Shown piece by piece: positions 1 through 5,713 of a stretch of DNA of 20,587 nucleotides (the first letter of the stretch is position 1; each line of letters opens with the position of its first letter). Where the stretch lies: positions 1 through 20,587 of IMG/VR virus record IMGVR_UViG_3300032132_000049; one strand, written 5' to 3'. The translations under genes were made by a program, and so were the position numbers. This DNA is from a virus. Below the pieces are notes generated by a model. That model did no database searches and was not told where the DNA came from. It worked only from the letters and a program-made list of their open reading frames with translations.

Positions 1-2
1 TT

Positions 3-107
3 AACGAACTTAATAGCCATGACCTTATTTTTGTTATTGACCATGTAGGCAATCCTTCTGTAATAGTTCCTCCTGAAAGATATACGATTGAGTACTGGGT
101 AAATTGA
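3..107 (+). CDS. C-terminal end of an unknown phage protein (partial)
   Basis: The third frame is open from the window edge to a TGA at 105-107 and gives 34 residues ending in ERYTIEYWVN. The start lies outside the window. The fragment contains an IDHVGNPSVIVPPERYTIEY stretch of beta-rich, hydrophobic/polar alternation, as in many phage structural proteins, but no family is recognised. It is read in the same direction as the gene run that follows 38 bases later. Its existence is inferred only from the open frame and its protein-like composition. Confidence 0.5.
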   Translation, partial: NELNSHDLIFVIDHVGNPSVIVPPERYTIEYWVN

Positions 108-145
108 GCTAAGATACCTACATATACTAACAGAGGAATTATACC

Positions 146-1321
146 ATGATTACTACTTCAGACGGTCTTAAAATTGACAGAGATGAGAACAGTTACGAGC
201 TACATAACCCCACTGACCGCACCATTACCTTCAGGGGCCTCACGTTCCCCGCTGGTAGCCGCATGGTGCGATGGGTGAACCAAGTCCCGTATCGTCCTAG
301 CGCGTCTCCTGGGGACAGAGAGGACCTCACAGCGCAAATCAATCAAGGCTACTCTACTACTCCTGTGTATTTTGGTTGGTGTAGGCCCTGGGGCAACCAG
401 TACGGGGGTGTTACAGGAGGTGAGGACATTGACATGGTTGTAACAGCAGACAGCCCACAAGAGCTTACAGCACTGTACAAGAAGGCTGAGCGCATCCTTG
501 ATCGTATGCCTGACCTTGGGCATAAGATAGCAGGTTTCGCTAGGTTTGATTGGCAACACATACGCAGAGCCACAGGAACGCTCCAAGCTCTTGCTGATAG
601 AGGAGATGAGCGAGCACAAAAAACAATGCTTAGGTGGGGACATGAGTGGATTGAAGAGTTCACTGCTAACCTTGCTGCTAGAACTCAATTCGTTGAGGAC
701 TTCCCTAACCGTGGAGTTAAAGTAGGCAGAGCACATGGGTGGGGATTGCTACTAATGCTAAGCTGTTGGAAGTACAGCGGTGGCACTGAATTTAGGGATG
801 CAGCTTTGGCTTGGATGTCTGTATTTAACAAAGGCATAAGCCCTTGTGGCTTGGTTCAACGAAATACTAGCGACAAGCTTTACGGGTCTAAGCATGGTAA
901 AGTAGGCTTCTGGCAATGCTATGAGCACGCATTTATTATGAATGCTTTATGGGAATGGCGTGAGGAGCTTTGTAAGAGCAGAGAAGGCGTAGCCGTAGCC
1001 AGTAGAGTGAAGCTGGAAGAGATTTTATTCAAAGGTAGTGCAGAACTTATTAACACTGAGCTATGGGACGAGGACCGTGGAGGCATCCTAAAGAACTGTG
1101 CTCATGGTGGAGATGATCCTACAACTCCCTCATTGTGCAGAAACTTCCCCCTACACTCCAAGTACCTAGAAGGAAGGTACGCCATAAACCTCTTTGCAAT
1201 GGCATACTCACTGACAGGTGATACTGATTTTATTGACAAAGGAAACAGACTAGCCACCCCAGATTCACCTAACGCTTCATTGTGGCTATCTTTAGTACAA
1301 AATATTAATGACCTTAATTGA
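146..1321 (+). CDS. Unknown 391-residue protein, helical, possibly a carbohydrate-active alpha/alpha fold
   Basis: The ATG at 146 is preceded by an AGAGGAA ribosome site. The N-terminal 75 residues look beta-rich, with a GLTFPAGS segment. From about residue 105 the protein is mainly amphipathic helices rich in Trp, Glu and Arg. Clusters HGWGLLLMLSCWKYSGG (about 200-216) and GFWQCYEHAFIMNALWEW (about 256-273) resemble the helix-hairpin layout of alpha/alpha-toroid carbohydrate enzymes, but this is shape only and no catalytic motif is identified. The next gene, a sugar-isomerase-type cupin, overlaps its last 14 bases, which suggests translational coupling and a shared role in sugar metabolism or surface modification. 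Real gene: high confidence. Function: unknown. Confidence 0.8.
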   Translation: MITTSDGLKIDRDENSYELHNPTDRTITFRGLTFPAGSRMVRWVNQVPYRPSASPGDREDLTAQINQGYSTTPVYFGWCRPWGNQYGGVTGGEDIDMVVTADSPQELTALYKKAERILDRMPDLGHKIAGFARFDWQHIRRATGTLQALADRGDERAQKTMLRWGHEWIEEFTANLAARTQFVEDFPNRGVKVGRAHGWGLLLMLSCWKYSGGTEFRDAALAWMSVFNKGISPCGLVQRNTSDKLYGSKHGKVGFWQCYEHAFIMNALWEWREELCKSREGVAVASRVKLEEILFKGSAELINTELWDEDRGGILKNCAHGGDDPTTPSLCRNFPLHSKYLEGRYAINLFAMAYSLTGDTDFIDKGNRLATPDSPNASLWLSLVQNINDLN

Positions 1322-1646
1322 TAAACCCTGGGGAGTGGAAGAGATCCTTGTAACAACGGATCAGTATTGTATTAAGAAACTGTACATTGATGCAGGACAC
1401 AAAACATCTCTCCATTATCACAGTAAGAAGCTTGAGACTCTGATACTACAAGAAGGCTTGTGTGATATTATTTTGAACAATGAAGCTATGCTTATGTGTG
1501 TAGACGAACCTATCACAGTAGAGCCCATGCTTGTTCACAGATTATATGCACACAGGGATTCAGTGGTGCTGGAAGTGTGTACAATAGACGAAAAGAATAT
1601 AGTTAATTCCATAGAACGTGTCGAAGACGATTATAATAGACTATGA
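1308..1646 (+). CDS. Cupin protein, mannose-6-phosphate isomerase type II-like
   Basis: This 112-residue single-domain protein opens with KPWGVEEIL and continues with GHKTSLHYHSKKLETLILQEG (about residues 30-50). That is the usual cupin pattern of type II phosphomannose isomerases and of the C-terminal half of ManC (KPWG...E, then SLQxHxxRxExWxxxxG). The His pair in SLHYH and the Glu of KKLETL fit metal ligands. A second cupin motif lies around PITVEPMLVHRL. Expected role: isomerisation or binding of a hexose phosphate. It could instead be a non-enzymatic cupin, since the fused nucleotidyltransferase of ManC is absent. It starts inside the previous gene and its stop overlaps the next ATG (ATGA). 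Confidence 0.8.
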   Translation: MTLIDKPWGVEEILVTTDQYCIKKLYIDAGHKTSLHYHSKKLETLILQEGLCDIILNNEAMLMCVDEPITVEPMLVHRLYAHRDSVVLEVCTIDEKNIVNSIERVEDDYNRL

Positions 1647-1873
1647 AGAGAACAAAGGAAGCCTGTGGGTCTTGTGGGTATGAGTCCTACCAACTCTTCT
1701 CCCTTGACTGCCATTTTGGCAGTACTCTACTAGAACGATGGATGCACCCTAATAGCAACCTCCATGTCTGTCGTGCCTGCTTTGATGCTCTGTTGCTTTG
1801 CATGAAAAGTGTAGTGGAGGACTTCATTAGAGAGGCAGAGATAAGTGCTACATGGAGAGAGAATCATGACTAA
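1643..1873 (+). CDS. Small cysteine-rich protein, zinc-ribbon-like
   Basis: This 76-residue protein has CGSCG near the N-terminus (residues 8-12), Cys at about 24 and CRACF at about 43-47, an arrangement that could form a CxxC...CxxC zinc site. The second half (LLLCMKSVVEDFIREAE) is an amphipathic helix. Its ATG overlaps the stop of the cupin gene (ATGA), which indicates coupled translation. No family is assigned. A small nucleic-acid- or protein-binding role is possible but inferred. Confidence 0.7.
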   Translation: MKRTKEACGSCGYESYQLFSLDCHFGSTLLERWMHPNSNLHVCRACFDALLLCMKSVVEDFIREAEISATWRENHD

Positions 1874-2093
1874 GAAAAGAATAACACAAGAAGAAGCACT
1901 TGCCTTAGCATACTACACAGCACAGAAGGCTAAAGCTAACCTAGAGGAAGACCAAGAGGAGACTCAATTAAAAGTAACCTTTGAGCCTGCACCACCTAGA
2001 AATAAGTGGGACACAGCATTAGCAGTAGCAACCATTTGTCTTGCTTTCTTTGGCCTGTATATGATCTTTCATGCATTGATTAGTCTTCTGTAA
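1866..2093 (+). CDS. Small single-span membrane protein
   Basis: A longer frame opens at an ATG at 1845, but the ATG at 1866 follows GGAGAGA at good spacing and is preferred, giving 75 residues. The N-terminal part is charged and helical (MTKKRITQEEALALAYYTAQ). The C-terminal 25 residues, from about TALAVATICLAFFGLYM, form one transmembrane segment, so the protein is probably anchored with its N-terminus in the cytoplasm. It overlaps both neighbours: the previous stop at 1871-1873 and the next ATG at 2093. Family unknown; an accessory lysis or membrane role is possible but unsupported. Confidence 0.7.
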   Translation: MTKKRITQEEALALAYYTAQKAKANLEEDQEETQLKVTFEPAPPRNKWDTALAVATICLAFFGLYMIFHALISLL

Positions 2094-2566
2094 TGATTGA
2101 AGTAAAAAGAATAGAGACAGGAACAGAACACGATGATGCATTCATGCTCATGGTTGAACAGTTCCCAGAACTAGCAGGATCAACTTTAGAGTTCTATGAG
2201 TACCTACTAATAGCAAAGAAGTCAAACCAAGTAGCGGGTGTAATAGCAGTAAATAAGTACATCCCAAAGAAAGCTATGCTGTGTGCTATTGTGGTTAAGA
2301 AAGAACTTAGAAGCACAGGTATTGCACTTCACCTCTTAAAGCGTATGGGTATGCTATTACAGAGAAGAGGGTACACTCATCTATTAGGATTCACAACCAA
2401 GGACAACAAAGCAGCACTAAACACATTCAAGAGAGTGAACACCAATACAGATGAACAAGTAATCATCTCAAGTGAATTAGAGGTATCAGTACCTCATATT
2501 GAACAGATAGAACACAGAATCAGTATGATTAAACTAAAGAGAAACATACTAAGGAATGGGAAATGA
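2093..2566 (+). CDS. GNAT-family N-acetyltransferase
   Basis: This 157-residue protein has the GNAT core. A beta strand AMLCAIVVKKEL leads into motif A, RSTGIALHLLKRMG (about residues 73-86), where R-x-x-G-I-A is the acetyl-CoA pyrophosphate-binding loop, followed by the usual helix. GYTHLLGFTTKDNKAALNTFKRV (about 93-115) matches strand beta5 and the N/A-containing helix of motif B. Acceptor substrate unknown; phage GNAT proteins may act on host proteins or small molecules. It is packed between overlapping genes, with its stop overlapping the next ATG. Confidence 0.8.
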   Translation: MIEVKRIETGTEHDDAFMLMVEQFPELAGSTLEFYEYLLIAKKSNQVAGVIAVNKYIPKKAMLCAIVVKKELRSTGIALHLLKRMGMLLQRRGYTHLLGFTTKDNKAALNTFKRVNTNTDEQVIISSELEVSVPHIEQIEHRISMIKLKRNILRNGK

Positions 2567-2910
2567 AAGAACAAGATCAGTTCGCAATAGAGAAGAAAAG
2601 ATACAATCACATCAGAGTAGTACTTTGGTTAATACTTGCAATGGGTATCATTTCCCATTGTACTGGATGTAGAGGAACCAAGGAAGTCAAACCTACACCA
2701 CCTACATTCACATCAATAAAACAAGAAATCATAAATGAGTACAACAAAGCACTAAGAGGAGAGAGATTACTTTATTGCGTAAGCTGTAGTAGACAATACA
2801 CAGTATACTATAGTGAAGTATTCAAGAGAGTATTCCCTACAACACATAGAGTACCACATAGAAGAGATACATGCCCTGGTAGCTTTGAACAAGCAAGACT
2901 AACCAAATGA
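2563..2910 (+). CDS. Unknown protein with one N-terminal membrane segment and a Cys/His-rich tail
   Basis: This 115-residue protein has a charged first 18 residues and a hydrophobic helix VVLWLILAMGIISHCTGC (about 19-36). It then has a Pro/Thr linker and a soluble part with CVSC (about 72-75) and a late Cys. The CTGC after the helix recalls a lipoprotein cleavage site but lacks the usual Leu at -3, so lipidation is doubtful. A signal-anchor protein with an external or periplasmic tail is the simplest reading. The start overlaps the acetyltransferase stop by four bases. Confidence 0.65.
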   Translation: MKEQDQFAIEKKRYNHIRVVLWLILAMGIISHCTGCRGTKEVKPTPPTFTSIKQEIINEYNKALRGERLLYCVSCSRQYTVYYSEVFKRVFPTTHRVPHRRDTCPGSFEQARLTK

Positions 2911-3194
2911 ATAACGCCCAGGACAGTAGACAAGAGTTAACAGTATATAAGACTAAGGTAGGACTAGTCTATAGAACATTCAATCAATCTAGCTCATCAA
3001 TCCTAGGGGATGGATTACTAAGAAAAGGTAGTAATGTATGGCTAGATCATCAAGAAGATAATGGTGACTATGTTCTAAAGTGTTTCAATGAATACAAGGA
3101 TAAGTATATTCTAGTGAAAGAAAACTATTTTGATGAACAATTAGAAGAGGTTGGAGAGAGTATTCCTTGTAGCTGTTGTCATTGTAACAAATGA
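2907..3194 (+). CDS. Unknown 95-residue protein with CSCCHC tail
   Basis: The frame starts at an ATG overlapping the preceding stop (ATGA) and ends at TGA 3192-3194. The body is mixed alpha/beta, with paired aromatic strands (GDYVLKCFNEYKDKYILVKE). The last residues are CSCCHCNK, a compact Cys/His cluster that could bind metal together with the single Cys near residue 63. No family is recognised. It is the last rightward gene before the repeat-rich convergent gap. Confidence 0.65.
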   Translation: MNNAQDSRQELTVYKTKVGLVYRTFNQSSSSILGDGLLRKGSNVWLDHQEDNGDYVLKCFNEYKDKYILVKENYFDEQLEEVGESIPCSCCHCNK

Positions 3195-3225
3195 ACTGGT
3201 ACCCTGGTAACATGGTAAAAAGATA

Positions 3226-3392
3226 CCCAAAAAGTCAAACTTATAGTATAAAAAGTGAGAAGTATACTTCCCACCCCCAATAAGTCAAACTATATACAAG
3301 CACCCAAAAAGTCAAAGCTTATGCTGTTTTATGAATAATACTATACTGATACCCAAAAAGTCAACCAAGAAGTCAACCCCAAAAAGTCAAAA
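3226..3392 (+). repeat. Six iteron-like direct repeats, consensus CCCAAAAAGTCAAAC
   Basis: Copies begin near 3226, 3276 (one change, AATAAGTC), 3303, 3352, 3364 (AAGAAGTC) and 3378. The core AAAAAGTCAA is almost invariant. Spacing is irregular (50, 27, 49, about 12 and about 14 bases). Two copies share the longer flank GATACCC. No reading frame explains them. Such arrays are typical of replication-initiator or repressor binding sites. On the opposite strand each copy reads TTGACTTTTTGGG. Confidence 0.75.
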
Positions 3393-3394
3393 CA

Positions 3395-3438
3395 TAGTGT
3401 GAATTAGGTGTTTGCTTGACCCACACCAACTCACACTA
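3395..3438. repeat. Nested inverted repeat (dyad)
   Basis: TAGTGT at 3395-3400 pairs with ACACTA at 3433-3438, and inside it GGTGT at 3407-3411 pairs with ACACC at 3423-3427, leaving an 11-base loop. There is no T-run, so it is not a classical terminator. It lies directly after the last iteron. Confidence 0.5.
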
Positions 3439-3497
3439 ATTCGAACAAGTTCAAAAATACTTCAAGAAATGCTTTTCCATCCACACCCCAAAACACT

Positions 3498-3596
3498 AGT
3501 TTATTAGGAAATTGCATTTAAAACTACCCCACTTTAAAGTATCGTAAAGCCACTTTCCTCGTCGCACAAACTAAAAGTTTATTAGGAAGTCGCATT
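3498..3596 (+). repeat. Pair of 21-base direct repeats 78 bases apart
   Basis: AGTTTATTAGGAA is identical at 3498 and 3576 and is followed by ATTGCATT and GTCGCATT respectively, so 19 of 21 positions agree. The second copy leads into GTATACACTATAAA, which could be a weak -10 region. Function unknown. Confidence 0.6.
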
Positions 3597-3640
3597 GTAT
3601 ACACTATAAACCAGTCCAAAGCTGCGCCTCTTATGAGGTA

Positions 3641-3678
3641 AAACCCTCCCAAACTAATCAAAGTCTGGGAGGGTTTTT
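3641..3678. terminator. Bidirectional intrinsic terminator
   Basis: AAACCCTCCCA at 3641-3651 pairs perfectly with TGGGAGGGTTT at 3666-3676, and a T-run follows on the plus strand (TTTTT to 3678). Read on the minus strand the same 11-bp stem is followed by TTTT. It is well placed to end both the rightward 146-3194 run and the leftward 5069-3712 operon. A small CCTC/GAGG hairpin lies just before it. Confidence 0.85.
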
Positions 3679-3711
3679 CTGTTTCAATCACTTAGTATCT
3701 GATCAATCAAT

Positions 3712-3852
3712 TCAATCTTCTAGCTCATCTCTAACTGGTTCATCTTCAATTTCGGGATAGATAACAAAGTTACCATCAATATCATATCCAGAGTCCCACC
3801 AATCGAATATAGCGTCTAGAATCTTAGTCTGCGTATTGGTTAGTTTTTTCAT
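3712..3852 (-). CDS. Small acidic protein, 46 residues
   Basis: The ATG at 3852 overlaps the stop of the upstream gene (ATGA), so translation is probably coupled. The product begins MKKLTNTQTKILDAIFDWWD and ends in a very acidic tail (EIEDEPVRDELED). The pattern of a short helix, then a DGNFVIYPE strand, resembles its neighbour at 4024-4191 (DGQLIIYTGE), so both may belong to one family of small phage proteins. It is the last gene of the operon, and its stop lies 36 bases from the terminator stem. Confidence 0.65.
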   Translation of the reverse strand: MKKLTNTQTKILDAIFDWWDSGYDIDGNFVIYPEIEDEPVRDELED

Positions 3853-4031
3853 TCTTTATCTCTAAAGGGGCTGCATTCATCGTCACAATCTCTACACCAA
3901 AAAGAATCAACTGATTGAGCGTCCATCAATTCATTAGGGGTGAAAGGTCCATCCTCATTCATGTCCCCGTATATATGCCATAATTGTTCAATTTTGAATC
4001 CGTTACACTTATCACATTTCCATTTATTCAT
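3849..4031 (-). CDS. Small zinc-ribbon protein, 60 residues
   Basis: The frame is open to 4082, but the ATG at 4031 starts directly at the first zinc motif (MNKWKCDKCNGFKIEQLW) and overlaps the end of the upstream gene by eight bases, so it is preferred. CxxC at about residues 6-9 and CRDCDDEC at about 48-55 give a two-knuckle zinc-ribbon layout. Partner unknown; such proteins often bind nucleic acid or polymerase. The bases upstream of the ATG lie inside a 56-base segment that is duplicated at 5211-5266. Confidence 0.7.
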   Translation of the reverse strand: MNKWKCDKCNGFKIEQLWHIYGDMNEDGPFTPNELMDAQSVDSFWCRDCDDECSPFRDKE

Positions 4032-4191
4032 TAGATTTTCTCGTCCAATCATGTTCAGGATCAAAAGCCTCATCTGAATCATATTCCCCAGTGTATATAA
4101 TCAATTGACCGTCATTATCATACTCTAATGATGCATTAGGGAATAGGTTAGTAATGGTATCTAGAAGATGGTTATAGTCGTATTCTTTCAT
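4024..4191 (-). CDS. Small acidic protein with a duplicated C-terminal segment, 55 residues
   Basis: The ATG at 4191 follows TTAGGACTCACTA, the same ribosome-site block that precedes the gene at 4395. The product has a helix (EYDYNHLLDTITNLFPNASL), then a strand DNDGQLIIYTG. The final 17-18 residues (DSDEAFDPEHDWTRKSNE) are nearly identical to the end of the unrelated zinc-ribbon protein at 5192-5368. The DNA of that part (4028-4083) is a 55/56 match to 5211-5266. Function unknown. Confidence 0.7.
   Translation of the reverse strand: MKEYDYNHLLDTITNLFPNASLEYDNDGQLIIYTGEYDSDEAFDPEHDWTRKSNE
4028..4083. repeat. 56-base direct repeat, copy 1
   Basis: Matches 5211-5266 at 55 of 56 positions; the difference is A at 4077 against G at 5260. 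It encodes the shared EAFDPEHDWTRKSN tail in two otherwise different proteins. Such near-identity implies recent duplication or recombination. Confidence 0.9.
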
Positions 4192-4215
4192 TAGTGAGTC
4201 CTAAATCTAACGGTT

Positions 4216-4395
4216 TTATTTACACTTAGGGCAAGTTCCTTTTTTTGGATGCATCTTTTCCCATTCTTTTATACTGTAAGCACTTCTAATTAGAGGCTTC
4301 TTATTCTTATCGAGAAAGTATACTTCTTGACAAAAGATACAACGTACCCCGAAATCATGGTAAGAAGGATCGCATAAATCTCTAATATTAGTCAT
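4216..4395 (-). CDS. Small zinc-ribbon protein, 59 residues
   Basis: It starts at the ATG at 4395 after AGGACTCACTA and ends at TAA 4216-4218. CIFC at about residues 19-22 and CPKC at about 55-58 form a likely four-Cys zinc site, with a basic stretch between them (DKNKKPLIRSAYSIKEW). Read in the operon 5069-3712. No specific family is recognised. Confidence 0.7.
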   Translation of the reverse strand: MTNIRDLCDPSYHDFGVRCIFCQEVYFLDKNKKPLIRSAYSIKEWEKMHPKKGTCPKCK

Positions 4396-4418
4396 TAGTG
4401 AGTCCTATTCTTTATCGT

Positions 4419-5069
4419 CTAGTGTGAAAGGAATTTCACGGTTTTAGGGGTTGTCCAACACAAGCCACAATCAGCGCATGATTTTACCTTATTGGTTTGT
4501 TCGGGGCAGGTGAATGAGTTAGCATCCGATGACTCAATTACAGCATAGGACCAATTACTATCCAATTCAGGCTCACCACTCTTTCGAATAACGCAACGCT
4601 CATTGAATCGGTTATTCAGCAGGAAAAGAGCCTTACCAATTGAACTATCATGCTCGCGAGCAGTGTAGCCGAATAGAGCAAGCTTATCATACTTCAAAAG
4701 CATCTCTTGCCAGAATTCAACGTATGCTACACTATAAAAATCACCTAGAACGTGCAGCCTAATCACTATTCCCTCTTTATGCTTATTCAATAGCATAGGG
4801 ATCTCTTGTTCTAGCTTATCAATAAGGCCAACCGTATCAAAGCGATGAGCGAAAGGCATATTGTTACCATAACAATCCACCCAATGATGGCATGATGTAG
4901 GACAAGTTTCACGTTCTGTGAGAGTAAGCGCATATAAACGCTTTCCTTTCCATTTTTTAGAGGTTACTTTGAAACCTAGTTTTTTGTTAGTGGAGCCCTT
5001 TTTGAGGACTGAAAAATCATTCGGGGACTTGATCCCCTTTTGATAACGTGTAGAGATTAGGGTTTTCAT
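4419..5069 (-). CDS. Cysteine-rich Gp88-like phage protein
   Basis: This 216-residue protein carries ERETCPTSCHHWVDCYGNN (about 53-70) followed by MPFAHR. This resembles the TCP..C...CY(G/A) signature of the phage gene-product-88 family (mycobacteriophage Gp88 and relatives). It also has a strand-helix pattern VIRLHVLGDFYS, a late CPEQ, and a C-terminal CADCGLCW (about 198-205). The Cys clusters suggest a metal or iron-sulfur centre; the biochemical activity of the family is not known to me. It is the first gene of a leftward operon and its ATG is the predicted transcription start (TATACT ends six bases upstream), so it is probably translated from a leaderless mRNA. Confidence 0.75.
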   Translation of the reverse strand: MKTLISTRYQKGIKSPNDFSVLKKGSTNKKLGFKVTSKKWKGKRLYALTLTERETCPTSCHHWVDCYGNNMPFAHRFDTVGLIDKLEQEIPMLLNKHKEGIVIRLHVLGDFYSVAYVEFWQEMLLKYDKLALFGYTAREHDSSIGKALFLLNNRFNERCVIRKSGEPELDSNWSYAVIESSDANSFTCPEQTNKVKSCADCGLCWTTPKTVKFLSH

Positions 5070-5075
5070 GGGTAC

Positions 5076-5104
5076 AGTATACCACAGTTTATGGGCTAAG
5101 TCTA
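5076..5104 (-). promoter_or_regulatory. Leaderless promoter for 5069 gene
   Basis: On the minus strand TAGACT (5104-5099) is followed by a 17-base spacer ending in TGG, then TATACT (5081-5076), six bases (GTACCC) and the ATG at 5069. TGG directly before the hexamer is an extended -10. Initiation about seven bases downstream falls on the A of ATG. Confidence 0.75.
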
Positions 5105-5138
5105 GAATATTGTGCGAATTAGTTAGAGGGGGCTGTCA

Positions 5139-5185
5139 TAAGTGCTTACTGTTAAGGGACTTAGGGCGCTCGGCCCCGGCGGCCC
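5139..5185 (-). repeat. Intergenic cassette copy R1
   Basis: Plus-strand TAAGTGCTTACTGTTAAG, then GGACTTAGGG and a variant GC hairpin (GGGCGCTCGGCCCC), then GGCGGCCC. The left arm is degenerate (ATAAGT instead of CCTAAGT). It lies between the gene at 5192-5368 and the promoter of the 5069 gene; the TAAGTGC start is 58 bases from the -10 box. Confidence 0.85.
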
Positions 5186-5191
5186 TTTGCG

Positions 5192-5368
5192 TTATCCTAG
5201 CCAGTCTATATCATTAGATTTTCTCGTCCAATCATGTTCAGGATCAAAAGCCTCATCTGGATCATAAGGAGCTATCCCACACAACTCACAGACGCCGAGG
5301 ATATCGAGAGAGACGGTATGCCCAGCCGCATCACAATCAGGACAGATGAGATCTTTGTTGTTTTCCAT
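5192..5368 (-). CDS. Small zinc-ribbon protein with duplicated tail, 58 residues
   Basis: Starts MENNKDLICPDCDAAGH and has a second knuckle CELCG (about 27-31), giving a clear four-Cys zinc ribbon. Residues 36-52 repeat the EAFDPEHDWTRKSN tail of the protein at 4024-4191. The first five codons are shared with the unrelated protein at 8460-8645 (MENN). The ATG is six bases after TATAAT, so the mRNA is predicted leaderless. It is a single-gene unit between cassettes R1 and R2. Confidence 0.8.
   Translation of the reverse strand: MENNKDLICPDCDAAGHTVSLDILGVCELCGIAPYDPDEAFDPEHDWTRKSNDIDWLG
5211..5266. repeat. 56-base direct repeat, copy 2
   Basis: Partner of 4028-4083 with one mismatch; it encodes the shared C-terminal segment in the same reading frame. 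Confidence 0.9.
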
Positions 5369-5374
5369 GCCTGT

Positions 5375-5402
5375 ATTATACCATGCTCACAGAGGAATGC
5401 AA
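5375..5402 (-). promoter_or_regulatory. Leaderless promoter for 5368 gene
   Basis: TTGCAT (5402-5397), a 16-base spacer ending ATGG, TATAAT (5380-5375), ACAGGC, then ATG at 5368. This is an extended -10 with a fair -35, and the start codon is at the predicted +1. Confidence 0.85.
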
Positions 5403-5416
5403 GCACTATTTTATAT

Positions 5417-5465
5417 CCTAAGTGCTTACTGTTAAGGGACTTAGGATCGCCGCCCCGGCGGCCCG
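5417..5465 (-). repeat. Intergenic cassette copy R2 (variant GC hairpin)
   Basis: The palindrome CCTAAGT...ACTTAGG (5417-5445) is complete. The GC hairpin here is GCCGC-CCCG-GCGGC instead of GGGCC-TTC-GGCCC: a different sequence that keeps the fold. A GCCA/TGGC hairpin with a TTT loop follows at 5469-5479. Confidence 0.85.
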
Positions 5466-5554
5466 TATGCCATTTTGGCAGGAAGAACAGGCAGGCCCGT
5501 TTCAGGACCATTTACCCCCTTCCCATAGGGACGGCGACCTGTTCATAATTGTAT

Positions 5555-5637
5555 TGGTGGAGGTGCAGGGAATTGAACCCTGTTCCAAGAAAGTTCCCGT
5601 GTAGGGTATTCTAACCTGTCGAAACCAGATCACCCCC
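5555..5637 (-). ncRNA. tmRNA-like RNA lacking the tag-encoding domain
   Basis: Read on the minus strand this 83-base segment begins GGGGGTGATCTGGTTTCGAC and ends CACCTCCACCA. GGTTTCGAC (5626-5618) is the near-universal tmRNA D-loop signature. Bases 5637-5631 (GGGGGTG) pair with CACCTCC (5565-5559), seven base pairs including a G3-U70 wobble, the alanine identity element kept in tmRNA, with discriminator A and encoded CCA. The T-arm is CAGGG-TTCAATT-CCCTG (5582-5566). Between the D-like loop and the T-arm is only about 32 bases, foldable as AGAA/TTCT with an inner CCC-TACAC-GGG. A full tmRNA has over 250 bases here, with pseudoknots and a tag reading frame; these are absent. It does not fold as a normal tRNA (no standard anticodon stem or GG D-loop). 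It may be a minimal tmRNA, a decoy for SmpB or alanyl-tRNA synthetase, or a decayed tmRNA. Confidence 0.6.
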
Positions 5638-5713
5638 GAATGGTCTTGCTTCCCGAGGTTAGACCACCCTCGCTTTCTTTATACTCCGTTGGAATGACCT
5701 TCAGAGTTACCCT
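5638..5713 (-). other. 5' flank of the tmRNA-like RNA, with hairpin and weak -10
   Basis: Minus strand: GGAGTATAAAG, a possible -10 without a clear -35, lies about 28 bases upstream of a TGGTCT/AGACCA hairpin, which in turn directly precedes the RNA 5' end. An alternative CGAGG/CCTCG pairing overlaps this hairpin. The segment may be a precursor leader removed by processing, or the RNA may be read through from the 6007 promoter. No gene is seen here. Confidence 0.35.

Larger units (their letters stand above)
3195..3711. other. 517-base convergent intergenic region, candidate origin or control locus
   Basis: No gene is seen here. Contents in order: the iteron array; a perfect 12-base palindrome GAAGTATACTTC at 3259-3270; a nested dyad at 3395-3438 (TAGTGT/ACACTA outside, GGTGT/ACACC inside); a 21-base direct repeat at 3498-3518 and 3576-3596; and the terminator at 3641-3676. 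The region is AT-rich and lies between the ends of a rightward and a leftward transcription unit, so promoters for the flanking genes are not expected. The density of ordered repeats is what suggests an origin; no initiator gene is adjacent. Confidence 0.5.

Noticed and set aside
200-736. 178-residue frame on the minus strand
   Set aside because: Lies opposite the well-supported 146-1321 gene, has no ribosome site and an unlikely composition; it is a shadow.
2563-2680. Outer-membrane spanin lipoprotein
   Set aside because: The Cys after the hydrophobic helix lacks a proper lipobox and no partner spanin is adjacent; left as an unknown membrane-anchored protein.
5555-5600. Phage attachment site derived from the 3' end of a host tmRNA gene
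   Set aside because: Integrating elements carry only the 3' part of ssrA. Here both the 5' and 3' ends are present in order, and no integrase is in the window.
5234-5604. Frames on the plus strand across cassette R2 and the tmRNA-like RNA
   Set aside because: They read through the repeated cassette and the opposite strand of the zinc-ribbon gene. Similar plus-strand frames recur at every cassette (8210, 8713, 9747) because the repeat is open in that frame.
5555-5637. Ordinary tRNA
   Set aside because: The D region GGTTTCGAC and the lack of a 5-bp anticodon stem with a 7-base loop do not fit; the motifs are those of tmRNA.
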